64,000 bases of DNA, taken from contig NC_063072.1 of NCBI RefSeq assembly GCF_022605165.1, positions 1,922,001-1,986,000 on the forward strand, read 5' to 3'. Origin of the DNA: Purpureocillium takamizusanense (Eukaryota > Ascomycota > Sordariomycetes > Hypocreales > Ophiocordycipitaceae). How positions within the stretch are numbered: position 1 is the stretch's first letter; each line of letters opens with the position of its first letter. The notes beneath the pieces are model-generated. The model worked only from the letters and a program-made list of their open reading frames with translations, was not told the origin of the DNA and made no database searches. A program made the translations under genes and the position numbers. This document shows positions 22,697 to 33,419 of the stretch, one piece after another.

Positions 22697-25380
22697 TTAC
22701 TGCCGGGGGCTGAGAGGGCTCTTGCCTGGCCCTTGACTTCTTTTGAGCCGGCCGAGCTCCTCTTCCAGCTTGCGGCACCTTGCACGCTCCTCCTGAGTCT
22801 GTGGTCAGCAGCTGCCGCTCGGGTCGTCAACAAATGGTTACTCACTTTCAAGTCCTCCTGGAATTTCTTGCGCTCCTCCCGCATCGTCGCGCGGAACTGC
22901 TCACTCAGCATAGATGCCCCAGCTCCGGGCCTACCTCCTCCGGCAGATGCCTTTAGCCTCTCCGCATCCAAGTCCTCTTGGAGCTTGGCCATCCGCTCTC
23001 GTGTCTTCTGCGCGTCGACCTCGAAAGATGCTTTGGCGGACAGGGCCTCGTCCAACTTGGCTTCCAGCTCCAGCTTCTCGCGCTCCGAGCCGATAGTCTC
23101 CTTGGTGATGGCCTCCAGCTCCTGGACCGTCTCGCCGAGCTCCTTCTTGAGCCGATCGACCTGATTCTGAAGCTTGACGACCTCGGCGCTGGTCTTGATG
23201 GCCGCAACTTCTGCCGCGCGTTCTGCACGGGATCCATATGCGCCGTCCAGTTCCGCCCGAGCAATGGTCACCTCCGTCTTGAGCTCCGCGAGGGTCATGT
23301 TGAGCAGCTCCAGCTCGTCCTCCTTCGTTTTGATGGCCTTGGCGTTTGCCGCAAGGGTCGCCGTCTTTTCGTCCAGCTGCTGTTGCAGCCTCTGCGCGTT
23401 GTCGTCGGCGGTGGCCTTTTCTTGCGTCAGAGCCGCAATTTGCGCCTCGAAAGTGGCCAGCTTCTGTCCGGATCCTTGGTCATTTGCCTCGGCGGAAGCA
23501 AGTTTGCTCTGCGCCTCCTTCAGCGTTGCTTCAAGAGCGCTGATCTTGGCCTCGCGATCCCGAATGGCGGCTCCGGCAGCCTCGGCGGCGCCTGCTGAGC
23601 CCCTCTCCTTTTCCAAATCCTGCAGCGCTTCTGACAGCATCCTTTGCGCGTCCATGGCGTCCTTCTCGGCCCTCGACAGGAGCTCGCGGCTTTGCTCGAG
23701 CTCCTCCTGCTTTCGGCTGAGCTCTTCGTCCTTCTCGGCATCAGACTTGTTGTTCAGCTCACGCTGCTGCTTGATTTGTCTCTTCAGCACGTATTTCTGA
23801 TCTTTCAGTGTGGATGCTTGAGAGTGTAGCCACTGCACCCTGGTGGCGAATGAGTTCAGAGAGTACTGCTCGTTCGTGTCAAAAGCCTCGTCCTCGGACA
23901 TGTCGTCTTCGTCGGGCAGACCCTTGTCCAACCGGGACCTCTTACGGTCTTCCTTGCGTTGCTTTGCGTCGATGAATCCTTTCTGGATGCCGTCCCACAG
24001 ATCGTTAAGCACAGGGCCGGAGTTGTTATCTATGCCCTTGGATAACGCACGGCCCAGTTGCGAGTCAGCGAGGCGAAGCGAGTCCTCGAGGAACGAGAGG
24101 CCGCCCTGCACGTCAGACTCTGCGGGGATAGGGGTGGGCACGTAATGAGGGTCAGAGGACATGAGCAAATCCCGAACTTGAAGATTCAGCGACTCGATCC
24201 GTTCGCCAATGTCCTTGCCTCCCGCGAAGGAGTCTTGCTCGGCTTGTACAGCAACGAGACCGCTTTCGAGGTAGTCGATCTGGCTCTTGATGAGTTCAGT
24301 AGGCTTCGCGTCCTGCGGCACGGTGTCTCCCGGCGGTTCCAGATAAGCGCTGTTCACTTCGGGATTGAACCTGACAATGGTTTCCCGTAGCGACATATTG
24401 AGGCTCTGAAGCTTTTTGATGAGCATGTCCGTCTGGCCACGCAGCTGCAGGTTCTCCTCTCGCACGCGGTCCATCTGGTTCTGCTCTCGGATGGGGGACT
24501 TCATGGGAATCTCGATGGCGTTTTTCCGGACTGCCCGCCCGTTTACGCTCTCGAGCGACTCCAGCTGATACAAGCTGGGATCATCGAGATGATGCTCCTC
24601 GCCGGGCTGATCAAAGCTGTTCCTGCTGTGCGAGTAGGTGTAGAGGCTCTCGGGGCTTCCTGGAATGCCGTTTGGAGGCTGGCCATTTTGCAATGGTGCC
24701 CTCCTCTGGGAGGCCTTGTGGGTGAGCTGCAGAATGCCGGCGGTATGCTCGAGCAAGCGGCGCTGAGGAATCATGAGCCGCTTCTCCAGGTTGAAGAGCT
24801 CCGCGGCCAACTCTTCGCATTTCTGCTCGCACGCTTCCCTTTCCCGCTCGGCTTCAAGTGCGTTGGGGTCGTCGGGAGCGGACGCGTTGGCGCCTCCGGG
24901 TCGGTAGAGTTTCGCCATGGAGACGGCCGCATCTCGGTATTTTGACTGGATCGCGAGATTCGTCCGGGTTGATTCGACACGTTGCGCGAGGAGCTGCGAC
25001 TGTTTCTTCAGATCATCCACCTCTTCTTGCGTCAATATTTCGTAGCCCTTGCTGTCTGATAGCGCCGTCTCGGTGAGCAGGTGAACCTGAATGGGGTCCT
25101 TGAGGTCCACGACGGCCGGTTTGGCTGTCGCATTGCCGGTGGCCCCCTGCGGACGTGTTAGGGCCAATTGTCTCGACGGCATCGAAGAGGAGAGCGCGCT
25201 CACCAAGTTGAATCGCGGGGCATCGCGACCAAAGATATTGGGAGCATCTCTCCTGTATCCGTCCGGCGAAATCTTGCTCTTGGGGCTCGTCATCGGCGGC
25301 GACAGGGCGGAGGCCCCGTAGCCATAGGGAACGCCTCCCGCAGGATACCCATTCATGCCGGGCGAGCGATCCGCTTCCAA
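22697..25380 (-). CDS. Uds1-domain (up-regulated during septation) coiled-coil protein
   Basis: Two exons (22846-25380 and 22697-22798) are separated by a 47-nt intron (GTGAGT...CACAG, 22799-22845) and give 878 residues. Reading through the intron produces a spurious tail; splicing continues the coiled coil as TQEERARCRKLEEELGRLKR and ends KSPLSPRQ. Residues 1-95 are Pro/Ser/Gly-rich. About 97-230 match the Uds1 domain, starting VHLLTETALSDSKGYEILTQ and including LAIQSKYRDAAVSMAKLY. A second conserved part runs to about 400. From about 530 to the end the protein is almost continuous heptad coiled coil (for example LEATLKEAQSKLASAEA). In fission yeast the family name comes from induction during septation; a role in septum, cytoskeletal or polarity scaffolding is inferred, not shown. 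No catalytic motif is present. Confidence 0.85.
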
Positions 25381-27273
25381 CTCGACTGGTCGTCCGAAGA
25401 GGAGTAGTCGTTTATCATATACACATTACACAGGAAAGAAACGGCGGCCGTAAAATGTCGAGGCGGGTCAGCTCGCCATGCGTCGCAAGGCCAGGACGAG
25501 CGAACGGAAAGGCAGGGACCAGGGGGGCTGCGGACGGCCGCTTCTGCGTTTTGTTCACGTCGCCGAGTGAAGCAGGATGTTCGTCGCTAAAAGGCAGGCA
25601 GGGCAAGGCTCGATCGATGTTCGTGTATGTGTTTGCGACCAGGGGCGTGTGACCCGAGAGTGGTCGTGATGCTGGTGCAGGCCGGGATCGCGACGAAGAC
25701 GGGTGGTCGGTCGGGGGTCGAGGAAGCAAGCGGGAATGGGGCCCAGCACTAACTACCAACAGTCGTGGAATGGGGGGGCGGGCAGGATCACGGGCGCCTG
25801 TTTGCCTGGGTGGGCGGGACAAAGGGTCGCGTCGCCGTGGAGGGTGGAGGTTTGTTTGATGGGCGGTGGCTGGACAGTTTGGGGCGACCAGGACAGTGGA
25901 GGACATTGGAAAAAGGAGGCCCGCCCTTGGGGGGCAAAGGGCAGGGCGCGCAGGCTGGCCATGGCTTGCTGGCGGGCTGGCGGGCTGGAGCGATAGCTGG
26001 TAGTAGCGCGCAGCGCCGCGGCGTAGCTGGGGGCGGCTCTGTGACGCGCGAGTCGCGTACCTACGTACCAGGTACTAACTTGGGTACATAGAAGTTGCGC
26101 CGTATCGGGGTACTAAGCCACGTACAGTACCTACTAAGGTAGGTACTCCATTCGGACCTCGGTACTGGCCCGCCACGGGTCCCCATCGCTCTCCGTCCGT
26201 CAGGCAGACTGCTTGGTCCTTCCACCCGTCCAGCCCAGCCCGGCACCCTTCCATGCTAGGTAGTACCAAGGTCCCTGGGTAGGCGCGGGCTGGGACGGAC
26301 AGCCTGGAACCGCCAGCGGCTGCCCAGGCTGAGAGTTGGAGGCGCCTGGGCGGGCAGCTGGACATGGAGGAAATAGTGAGTGAGGTGTGGCGCGCGGGGC
26401 AGCGCACCGTCAAGCCCCGGGCCAAACAGCGGGCGGGCGGCAGTGGTCCAGCCCGAGGGGGCGTCCAGTAGCATCGCTGTGCCTGGACGTCTCGCGTGCG
26501 TTTGGTACCTACGGTAGTACCTTATTACCTGGGCGCCCGACGCCGGCATGGGCGGGTCATCCGTCAGCCCGCTGGAGCGGCAGTGCTAAGCGGGCACTAG
26601 TGGAGGCCGGGGTCGGGGGTGCCTGCCGCCCACCTTCAGCTTCCATCCATTGCCTGCCATAAAGACGGTGGCCCAGACCGGAGCGCCGCCTTTTCATCCC
26701 AATTCATCATGATACACGTGCGACGGTGGAGCGGCGGCGGTCCCCGCTGTCAGGTACCGAGTACGTTTACGTAGCACGAGGCGGATTGAGTGATGCCCAG
26801 TCTCCTGAAAGGGCGCCAAGCAGAGACGTCACCGTGGGTAAGAGATTTGACACAATTCGAGCACATACCCTTCCCCTTCCCACCGCTTCATGCGCCCGGT
26901 GAGAGCACGCACACGTGCACTGGACATGCTGTCCCCCTCGTCAACCTCACGCGACGACCGACTGCTCGACACCGTATGACGCGCGGCTTCCGTCAGGTCG
27001 CTCGCTCATCAATAAGCCTTGAGGCGCTGACGAGACGCCAACGCCCACATACCTACGTGCTAACTTACTAACGTACCTACACCTCGTTATGCATGTACTA
27101 ACCTACCGTCTAGCGCATGCCGCTCCTCATGTTCGCCATGCCGTTGCGGATCACGGCTAGCACCCATGCCATGCCATGCGTGCATGGGTGTGCCAATCAC
27201 CAATTACTGCGTGACGTGAGGTTAGAACCAGGTGTAGATACCCTCATATATAGAATAGGCTCGCTGATCAAGC
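25381..27273. other. Intergenic spacer upstream of the Uds1 gene
   Basis: About 1.9 kb. It contains the Uds1 promoter and dense GGTAC/TACGTAC/TAGGTA motifs near 26058-26150 and 27040-27090. No supportable reading frame was found. Confidence 0.5.
27246..27252 (+). promoter_or_regulatory. TATA element upstream of 5S rRNA
   Basis: ATATATA is centred about 25 nt before the 5S rRNA start. Neurospora 5S genes need a TATA box close to -29 for RNA polymerase III transcription, so this element is in the expected place. Confidence 0.7.
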
Positions 27274-27392
27274 ACATACGACCATAGCCACAAGAAAATT
27301 CGGGGTCCCGTTCGCTCCCCCCTAGACAAGCTTGTGAGCGGCAGATTAGTAGTTGGGTCGGTGACGACCAGCGAACACCGGCTGTTGTATGT
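27274..27392 (+). rRNA. 5S ribosomal RNA
   Basis: The sequence begins ACATACGACCATAGCC and ends GTTGTATGTT, the complementary helix I ends of ascomycete 5S rRNA. The internal control region is easily recognised (TAGTAGTTGGGTCGGTGACG followed by ACCAGCGAA). CCACAAG and CTTGTGAG can pair as helix II. Length is about 119 nt. It stands alone, as dispersed 5S genes do in filamentous ascomycetes, with an upstream TATA element and a downstream T-run terminator. Whether it is an expressed or a slightly divergent pseudogene copy would need comparison with the genome's other 5S copies. Confidence 0.92.
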
Positions 27393-27398
27393 TTTTTT
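27392..27398 (+). terminator. RNA polymerase III T-run terminator
   Basis: Seven consecutive T residues directly follow the 5S rRNA 3' end, as expected for polymerase III termination. Confidence 0.8.
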
Positions 27399-28131
27399 GG
27401 CCGTCCGAGACGATTTTTTGGTATTTTGTGATGGCGGGGGGTGGGGCCAATATAAGGCAATTTGCGTCGCCTTCCAATTGCTGCCCGTATGATGCAGTAG
27501 AAAATTTTCCTTCCAGCCGAAGGAAGCCCCGCGATGCGCCGAGCCAAGGTCCAATTTCCCAGCATCTCGGGACGAGATTGGGCACGACAGGGGGGGCATG
27601 AGCCGCCCAACCGAGAGAGGAAAACGAAAAAGAGAGAAGTAACAGGCACATGCGCGTCACTGGGGATAAGGTTGACCCGCGCGCTGCTCCTTGCTTGAAA
27701 AAGTTGCGCGGCAAAAGGCGCTTTGCGAGAGAAAGCAACAAGAAGAAGAAAGACGAGGCTCTCGCGGCACTAGGAAGCGGCACGTAAAGGGCGTGTGATC
27801 AGCTACGTACGTATTTCCCAGCTTCGCATGACGTGCCGAAGGTATGCTTGCTTTTCTAGACGGTGGGGTAAGATGACGTTGTGCCGTCTCTGTTGCGGTA
27901 GTGGTACTCACTTGACCTCAAGCGACAAGGTTGTTGGGACGGCTGTTGTGCTTCATCTGGATGTGCCAAAGACGAGATGCAGGCTACATGCTTGCCCCTC
28001 TAACCTCCACCAGGCATCATATAAGAGTATACTCTACTTGGCGATAGCAAGGTTAAGACGACACGACGCAGGGAGGGGTTGTGCTGGTATAATGTCATAT
28101 CATTGCCTGAGGGGCATGTAAAAGCAACACG
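27399..28131. other. Spacer between 5S rRNA and Dsc2
   Basis: About 730 bases hold the 3' flank of the 5S gene and the 3' UTR of Dsc2. No supportable coding frame was found. Confidence 0.5.
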
Positions 28132-29029
28132 CTACAGAGCCTCGCGGAACTGATCTACTATCTGCTGTCCCATGGTGCGCCTTCTGTCCGCCTGCCCACC
28201 GTCGGGCTGGCCCTGCACGCCCGTCGAGACGCCCGTCGAATTCTCGCCCTCGAGCCTTCGCCTCAGCCCTTCAAACTCGGCGCTGCGTCTCTGGGGGCTC
28301 AGCCCGACCATCCAGCCGGGCAGCCGCCACGACATCAGCGCCACCGGCAGCACGCCGCCCCTCCACGCGTGCCCCACGAGCCACCCCACGCCGGCCCCGA
28401 TCACCGAGCCGGGCCACTGCAGAAGGGCCAGGTGAAAGGCGATGAGGTACTGATATGTCTTGTCCGAGAAGGTGACGCCGCGGAAAGGCTCGCTCGTGGG
28501 CGGGGCTTGCGACGTGGCCACTCGGTACTTGTACATGTGCGGCACCATGGCGTAGAACTGGGCGAGGACGGCAAAGATGATGGGTGTCGGGCCGGCGGGC
28601 ATGTAGTTGAAGAGGGTGGAGGACAATGGGCGGAGGACGGCCATGACGAGGAGCGGGATAAAGGCCGTCAACAGGTACGTGACGATGAGGAATGACTGAT
28701 GACGGACGCACCACGATGGTCAGCTGGGGTGATGGACACGGTCGCTCGAGCGACAACGGGGCGGAGAGACTTACAGCGTACTTGCGAGGCCCCCACATGC
28801 GCTCGACAACCCTCATGTTGTAGAGCGACATGGCCGCAAAGAGGACCTCGGTCGAGTTGGTGTAGCAGGCCTGGTAGGCGAGAAGCCGCCAGAACTGCCG
28901 GTAGCGCCATAGGTGGGTGTCGATGAGGACGTAGAAGTAGTGCTTGACGTCGAGCATGCTCGCGGCGATGGACACGGAGACGAGCCCGAGGACCGCCAGG
29001 CGCGTGACGGGCGCATTGGTGAACGTCAT
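28132..29029 (-). CDS. DSC2: DSC E3 ligase complex subunit 2, rhomboid-like pseudoprotease
   Basis: Two exons (28775-29029 and 28132-28695) with intron 28696-28774 (GTAAGT...CATCAG) encode 272 residues. It starts MTFTNAPVTRLAVLGLVSVS and continues HLWRYRQFWRLLAYQACYTN and RVVERMWGPRKYA, which joins in phase to SFLIVTYLL. These are hallmarks of the rhomboid-like Dsc2 subunit of the Golgi DSC ubiquitin ligase, which acts in SREBP cleavage and hypoxia adaptation in Aspergillus and fission yeast. Several membrane segments follow (FIPLLVMAVLRPLSS; PTPIIFAVLAQFYAMV). No rhomboid GxSG/H catalytic pair is seen, as expected. The C terminus ends MGQQIVDQFREAL; I find no UBA domain, which some orthologues carry. 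Confidence 0.85.
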
Positions 29030-31578
29030 GTCGGGCAGCAGCCCTCCTTGGTGAAGTCGGAGGAGTTGGGTTGTGTGGTTGCTGGCTCGTCGTGATACGA
29101 ACGCCTCAGCGGCGGCGGCATGCCTTGTGTGGCTAGCTAGCTATCGTCTATGCGGCGACCGTCTGTCCGTTGACGTTGCTTTATTTCCCAATCGGAATCG
29201 AAATCGGAGTAGTTTGTGGTGACGAGGGCTGCGCTGCATTTGCAGCCTTGCGGCCAGGTGGGCGCAATCGGAGGCGGTTTGCTCGAACGTCTTGCGTCGA
29301 GGAAAGCTGGCCAACTGGCCCTTTGTCCTCAAACGAGCTGTCGTTCGTTAGACGGTCCGCTTTCGGCGGGGCGCCGACGACGACAGACCAGACGCGACGG
29401 TGGCATGATGACGAGCATCACGTGCAACGGCCCCGCTTACAAAGAGCAATTCGACGCCCAAACAACAGCCAGTGTAAATTTAGGGAGTGGGCGCACTCTG
29501 CTGCACACACGCGCAGGCGCGCGCCCCCCGCAGTGCGACTTCTAGATGGGGCACCTCAGCACGAAGCACTGGGTGGGCGGACGGACGGACGGACGCGGCG
29601 CCGTGGGCTTGCAGACGGCGGGGCTGCGACCGTTTTGTGTCTCCAGCGGAAGAGGAAGACCGGACTCATGGATACCAAGATGGTGCCCTGTGCGCAACCC
29701 TGGGGAACTGCATCCCAACACCAACTCCTCTCCCTCTTGCTCCGCGAAATGAAATGATTTGGGCATCCGGCCTCGGGTTTGTGCCTGCACCCTCCTGTCA
29801 TGGCGTATATATGACATGCCACGCATCGAGTCTTGTGCCAGCAGGCTGGGGCGCGCTTCGTGAAGGGCCACCTTGGTAGACATGATGATGCTGGACAGGC
29901 GAGGGCGCACCGGGATCACGCTCCGCGTGGTTCTCTATCCGAGTACCTACAGGGACGCCATTCCCGGCGGGCTGGGACCGGACCCAGCGCCGTTGTGGCC
30001 CCCCTTGTAGGTGCTACAGGACAGGAACACAGGAAGCCAGCCCGGCCGGCGGACCGGATAATGGCAGTCTACTAAGGTCGGTTGGTACAGCACTAACCTC
30101 TACGTTAGCAGTAGCCTTGGGCATCTCGGGCTGGCCCAGCTACCTGGGCGCACGCATTGGTACCTGTACTTGGCAAGCTACAACGCTCAAGAGGCGGAGA
30201 GGGGCCGCGGAGCCCGCACGCCACTGAAGACTCGGCTCTTTAGCAAACGCTGTGCCTGCCAACCTAAAGGTACCTGTAGTAGCAGGTACAATATACAGGT
30301 AAGGTTAGTGGCAGCCGCTCATCGCACGCGGCCAAGGGGAAAAGGAAAATGGAACCGCGTCTCGTGTTCGTCTCGTCGTCTTCACCATCCATCCACCGTC
30401 TACCGTCCATCATCCATCATCCATTCTCGTCCCCCCCGCCCTTTTGCAGCACGGCGGGCGCCAGTGCGTACAACATACGACCAGACCCGCCAGGGCTCGT
30501 CACCATCGTATCAGCACCAACATCTGCCGGGATCGATTCGTCGTCGTCGTCGTTGCTTGGGACCTCTCTTTTGTGCAGCCAACAAGCATCCTCATCGTGC
30601 CCTGTACTGTACTGCAGACAAACGCAGACAACGCAGACGCAGACCGCCCCGTCGCTCTTCAGGCGCAGACACCTCATTCGCCTTCTCCTCCTCCTCCTCC
30701 TCCTCCTCCTCCTCCTCCTCCTCCTCGTGCCTGGCTGCGTTGCCTCGTCTGGCCTGCTTTGCTTTGAGCATCGCCACCGCCTCATCAGAGGCTCCAGACA
30801 CCCTCCGAGGGGCCTGCCTGCCTGCCTCTCTTGCTGGCCGCCAGCGCCCGGCTGTGTCGTTGTACGTTACCATTGAAGTTGCCGCTGCTGCTCTTCCTCC
30901 TTTTCCCCTCCCATGCTCGTCCTATCCGTTTCGCGTCACCACCAACAACAACAACACCCTGCATCCATCTAGTCTCCATCGTCGCCCAACAACATTCGTC
31001 GGCTCTCCGCCCTTGCCGATGACGACACGGGGGCTCCTTTTAGACCTCAGGGGTTTGCCGCTGTGCATCCATCCAGCCTACCAGGTTATTAGTTGACAAG
31101 TCAGTTACGTACGTACAGAGTACCAGTAGCTTGCCTTTGCTTCGGCTCCGCCTCGCGCTTGCTACCTATGCACATAAACTTAGGCCAAACCCTCTTCTCC
31201 GCCCGCCGGTCGCTACTACGGCCAGCCCATAATCTATCCCGTGTAGCAAACCCTCCCACAATCACCTCTCCATCCGACATCGCCCTCTGTTCGCTCACCC
31301 TCGTCTTGCCCCTTTAAATATCCAGCATCTCTCACCGTGCCCTGCCTGCGCACCCCTGATCCCGTCATCACCGATTTACGCCACACGCACGCATACATAC
31401 TCAGTCGTTGTCGACCCCAACTGACTCCAGCCAGCAACCTTGCCTGCGGTGCAGATCGTCCGCCGGCTCCAATTCGTCGACTGCCGTTCCTACAAACGAC
31501 TACTAGTAGCATCGCCAACCTTTAGCGTCTGCCTGACCTGCTGTCACCCTCGGCCAAAACTCCATCATCAGTCTCATC
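29030..31578. other. Divergent intergenic region between Dsc2 and the TDT transporter
   Basis: About 2.5 kb contains both promoters and probably a long transporter leader. A TCC/CTC triplet run lies at 30683-30727. TTTAAATA near 31314 is a possible TATA-like element, and no ATG occurs between it and 31579. The 308-codon frame at 30170-31096 is built on triplet repeats and Pro/Ser/Arg simple sequence and shows no domain. I see no gene. Confidence 0.5.
30683..30727. repeat. TCC/CTC triplet microsatellite
   Basis: About fourteen tandem TCC units lie in the region upstream of the TDT transporter. Confidence 0.9.
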
Positions 31579-31782
31579 ATGCCTCTCGCAAACGTGGGCT
31601 CCCTCGTCCTCAACCACGTCGTCTTCCTCACCCACCTCGTCTACATCAACCTCGCCTTCTCCCATGCCGAGCCCAGCTTACTCATCGTCCTCTACTTTGT
31701 CTCCAAGCTGGTCGCCCGCCGCCCCGAGGACCTGGATCTGGACGCGGGGTCATGGCCGCCACCCATCGCGCCCAAGTGGTGA
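31579..31782 (+). CDS. Small upstream ORF (67 residues) overlapping the transporter start
   Basis: This is the first ATG after the TATA-like sequence near 31314. It encodes 67 residues: a hydrophobic N-terminal half (LVLNHVVFLTHLVYINLAF and LLIVLYFVSKLV) followed by RRPEDLDLDAG and a short tail. Its TGA shares one base with an in-frame ATG of the transporter (TGATG at 31780-31784). I do not recognise a family. It may be a regulatory uORF, a small membrane protein or chance; the unusual length and stop-start overlap are why it is listed. Confidence 0.4.
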   Translation: MPLANVGSLVLNHVVFLTHLVYINLAFSHAEPSLLIVLYFVSKLVARRPEDLDLDAGSWPPPIAPKW

Positions 31783-33419
31783 TGACGCATTCTCACCGAG
31801 CCTCGCCCGCCATGTCACCCCAGTCCACCGGATATGAGTCGCCCACCGAGGAGAACCAGCCCCCCTTCTTCTCATCACCGTCCCCGGCGCCGAGCTTCAA
31901 CCAATCTCATGCGTCCGCTGTCGTTGCATCAGGCCTCGCGGCTCACGGACAAGTCTCCCGCGCCCCCTTCACCTTACGGCCGCCGAATGTCGTAGCATCG
32001 GCCCCTGGTGGCCAGCCACATCCAGTCCGCGATCCCGGCCGTCGGGGCCCCCATCAATCAAGCCTCAATGGCATGGTAGAAAAGACGGAGACCCCGTTGC
32101 CCGGCGCAAGAGTTACCCTCAAAGACCGCATCGCCTGCTACCAGTGGACCTACTTCACCATGACCATGGCCACGGGCGGCATCGCCAACGTCATCCACTC
32201 TCTTCCTTACCAGGCATCTTGGGTCACTGGTTTGGGTGTCTTCTTCGTCCTTCTCAACGTGTCGCTTTTCCTGCTTCACTGCGTCCTCATCGCCGCACGC
32301 TTCTATCTGCGTCCGGGCAGTTTCGTCAGGTCCTTTACCGACCAAGTCGAGTCTCTCTTCATCCCGGCCTTTTTTGTTTCCATTGCAATCATCATGATCA
32401 ACACGTGCGAGTACGGCGTGCCGCGGGCGGGCGTCTGGCTACTCAGGACCATGGAAGTCATGTTCTGGTTTTATGTGGCGCTGAGCGTCTTTGCGAGTGC
32501 CGGCATCTACCTCGTCCTCTGGTCAACCCTGTACGTCGACAAATAATTCGCACGGCTCACGTCGAGGTAAACCAGCTGACCGCGACAGCATCTTTCCCGT
32601 CCACACCATGACACCAACATGGGTCTTTCCAGCGTACCCTTTGTTGCTCACGGCTCCTTTCGCCTCCACCTTGATCGCCGCTGCCGAGACCTCAAGCCAC
32701 ACGCTGTCGCTCAACGCCACAGCCGTTGCCCTCGGTGCCGCAACGACTCAGGGGACTGGGTGTCTTATTGCCTTTATGATCTCTTCAGCCTTTGTCTACC
32801 GGTTGATGACGCAGAAACTGCCGCGCGACACCCAGCGGCCCGGTGTTGTGAGTCTTCTGCCAAGCTTTGAACGGACGAAGTGCATGTACTGAACGTAGCC
32901 AAGTTCATGTCGATAGGACCATTTGGCTTCACCGCCGCAGGCATTGCACAGCTCGGGAACCAGGCCAAGCAAATCTTTCCTCACGACTTTCTTGGTAGCG
33001 ACACTGCCGTCGACATCATCAGAGTCGTGTCCATCCTAGTTGGGCTCTGGCTCTGGGGCCTCGCCGTGTGGTTTTTTCTCGTCTCCGTGGGCTCACTTTG
33101 GAAGTACGCCCGGTTGCGGAGCAGCCTGCCTTTTCAAATGACGTGGTGGTCGTTTGTATTTCCCAACACAGCATTGGTACGATGTCCCCTGCCTTCGGCC
33201 CGGCCTATAAAGCTTCATGTCGCTGTGGAGATACTTACCTATACTTAGGTCACGGCTACTCAGGTCATGGGCCGAGTCTTTCAGAGCAAGGGCCTGCGGC
33301 TCTTTGGCTCCATCATGACGGTGGCCCTCGTCGTCGTCTGGGTGGGCGTCTTCGTCACCATGATTAACTGCCTGCGGACGAGGAAGCTGTTGTGGCCCAA
33401 GAGTAGTAACAGTGCCTGA
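31782..33419 (+). CDS. TDT-family transporter (Mae1/Ssu1-like: dicarboxylate or sulfite)
   Basis: Four exons (31782-32530, 32589-32847, 32904-33176, 33249-33419) encode 483 residues from this start. The conserved core begins LKDRIACYQWTYFTMTMATG and has about ten membrane segments. Diagnostic pieces are SLFIPAFFVSIAIIMINTCE, the joint LWSTL-IFPVHTMTPTWVFP, the joint RPGV-FMSIGPFGFTAAGI, and FQMTWWSFVFPNTAL. The family exports or imports malate and related acids (Mae1) or sulfite (Ssu1); MTPTWVFP and SIGPFGF fit the malic-acid-transporter branch. Substrate is not certain. The start is ambiguous: in-frame ATGs occur at 31752, 31782, 31812 and 32073, and only sequence after 32073 is conserved. 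The intron ending at 32903 uses the second of two close AGs, chosen by frame. Confidence 0.8.

Noticed and set aside
30170..31096. 308-codon ORF upstream of the TDT transporter
   Set aside because: Its bulk is a poly-Ser translation of a TCC microsatellite and Pro/Arg simple sequence; best read as promoter or leader.
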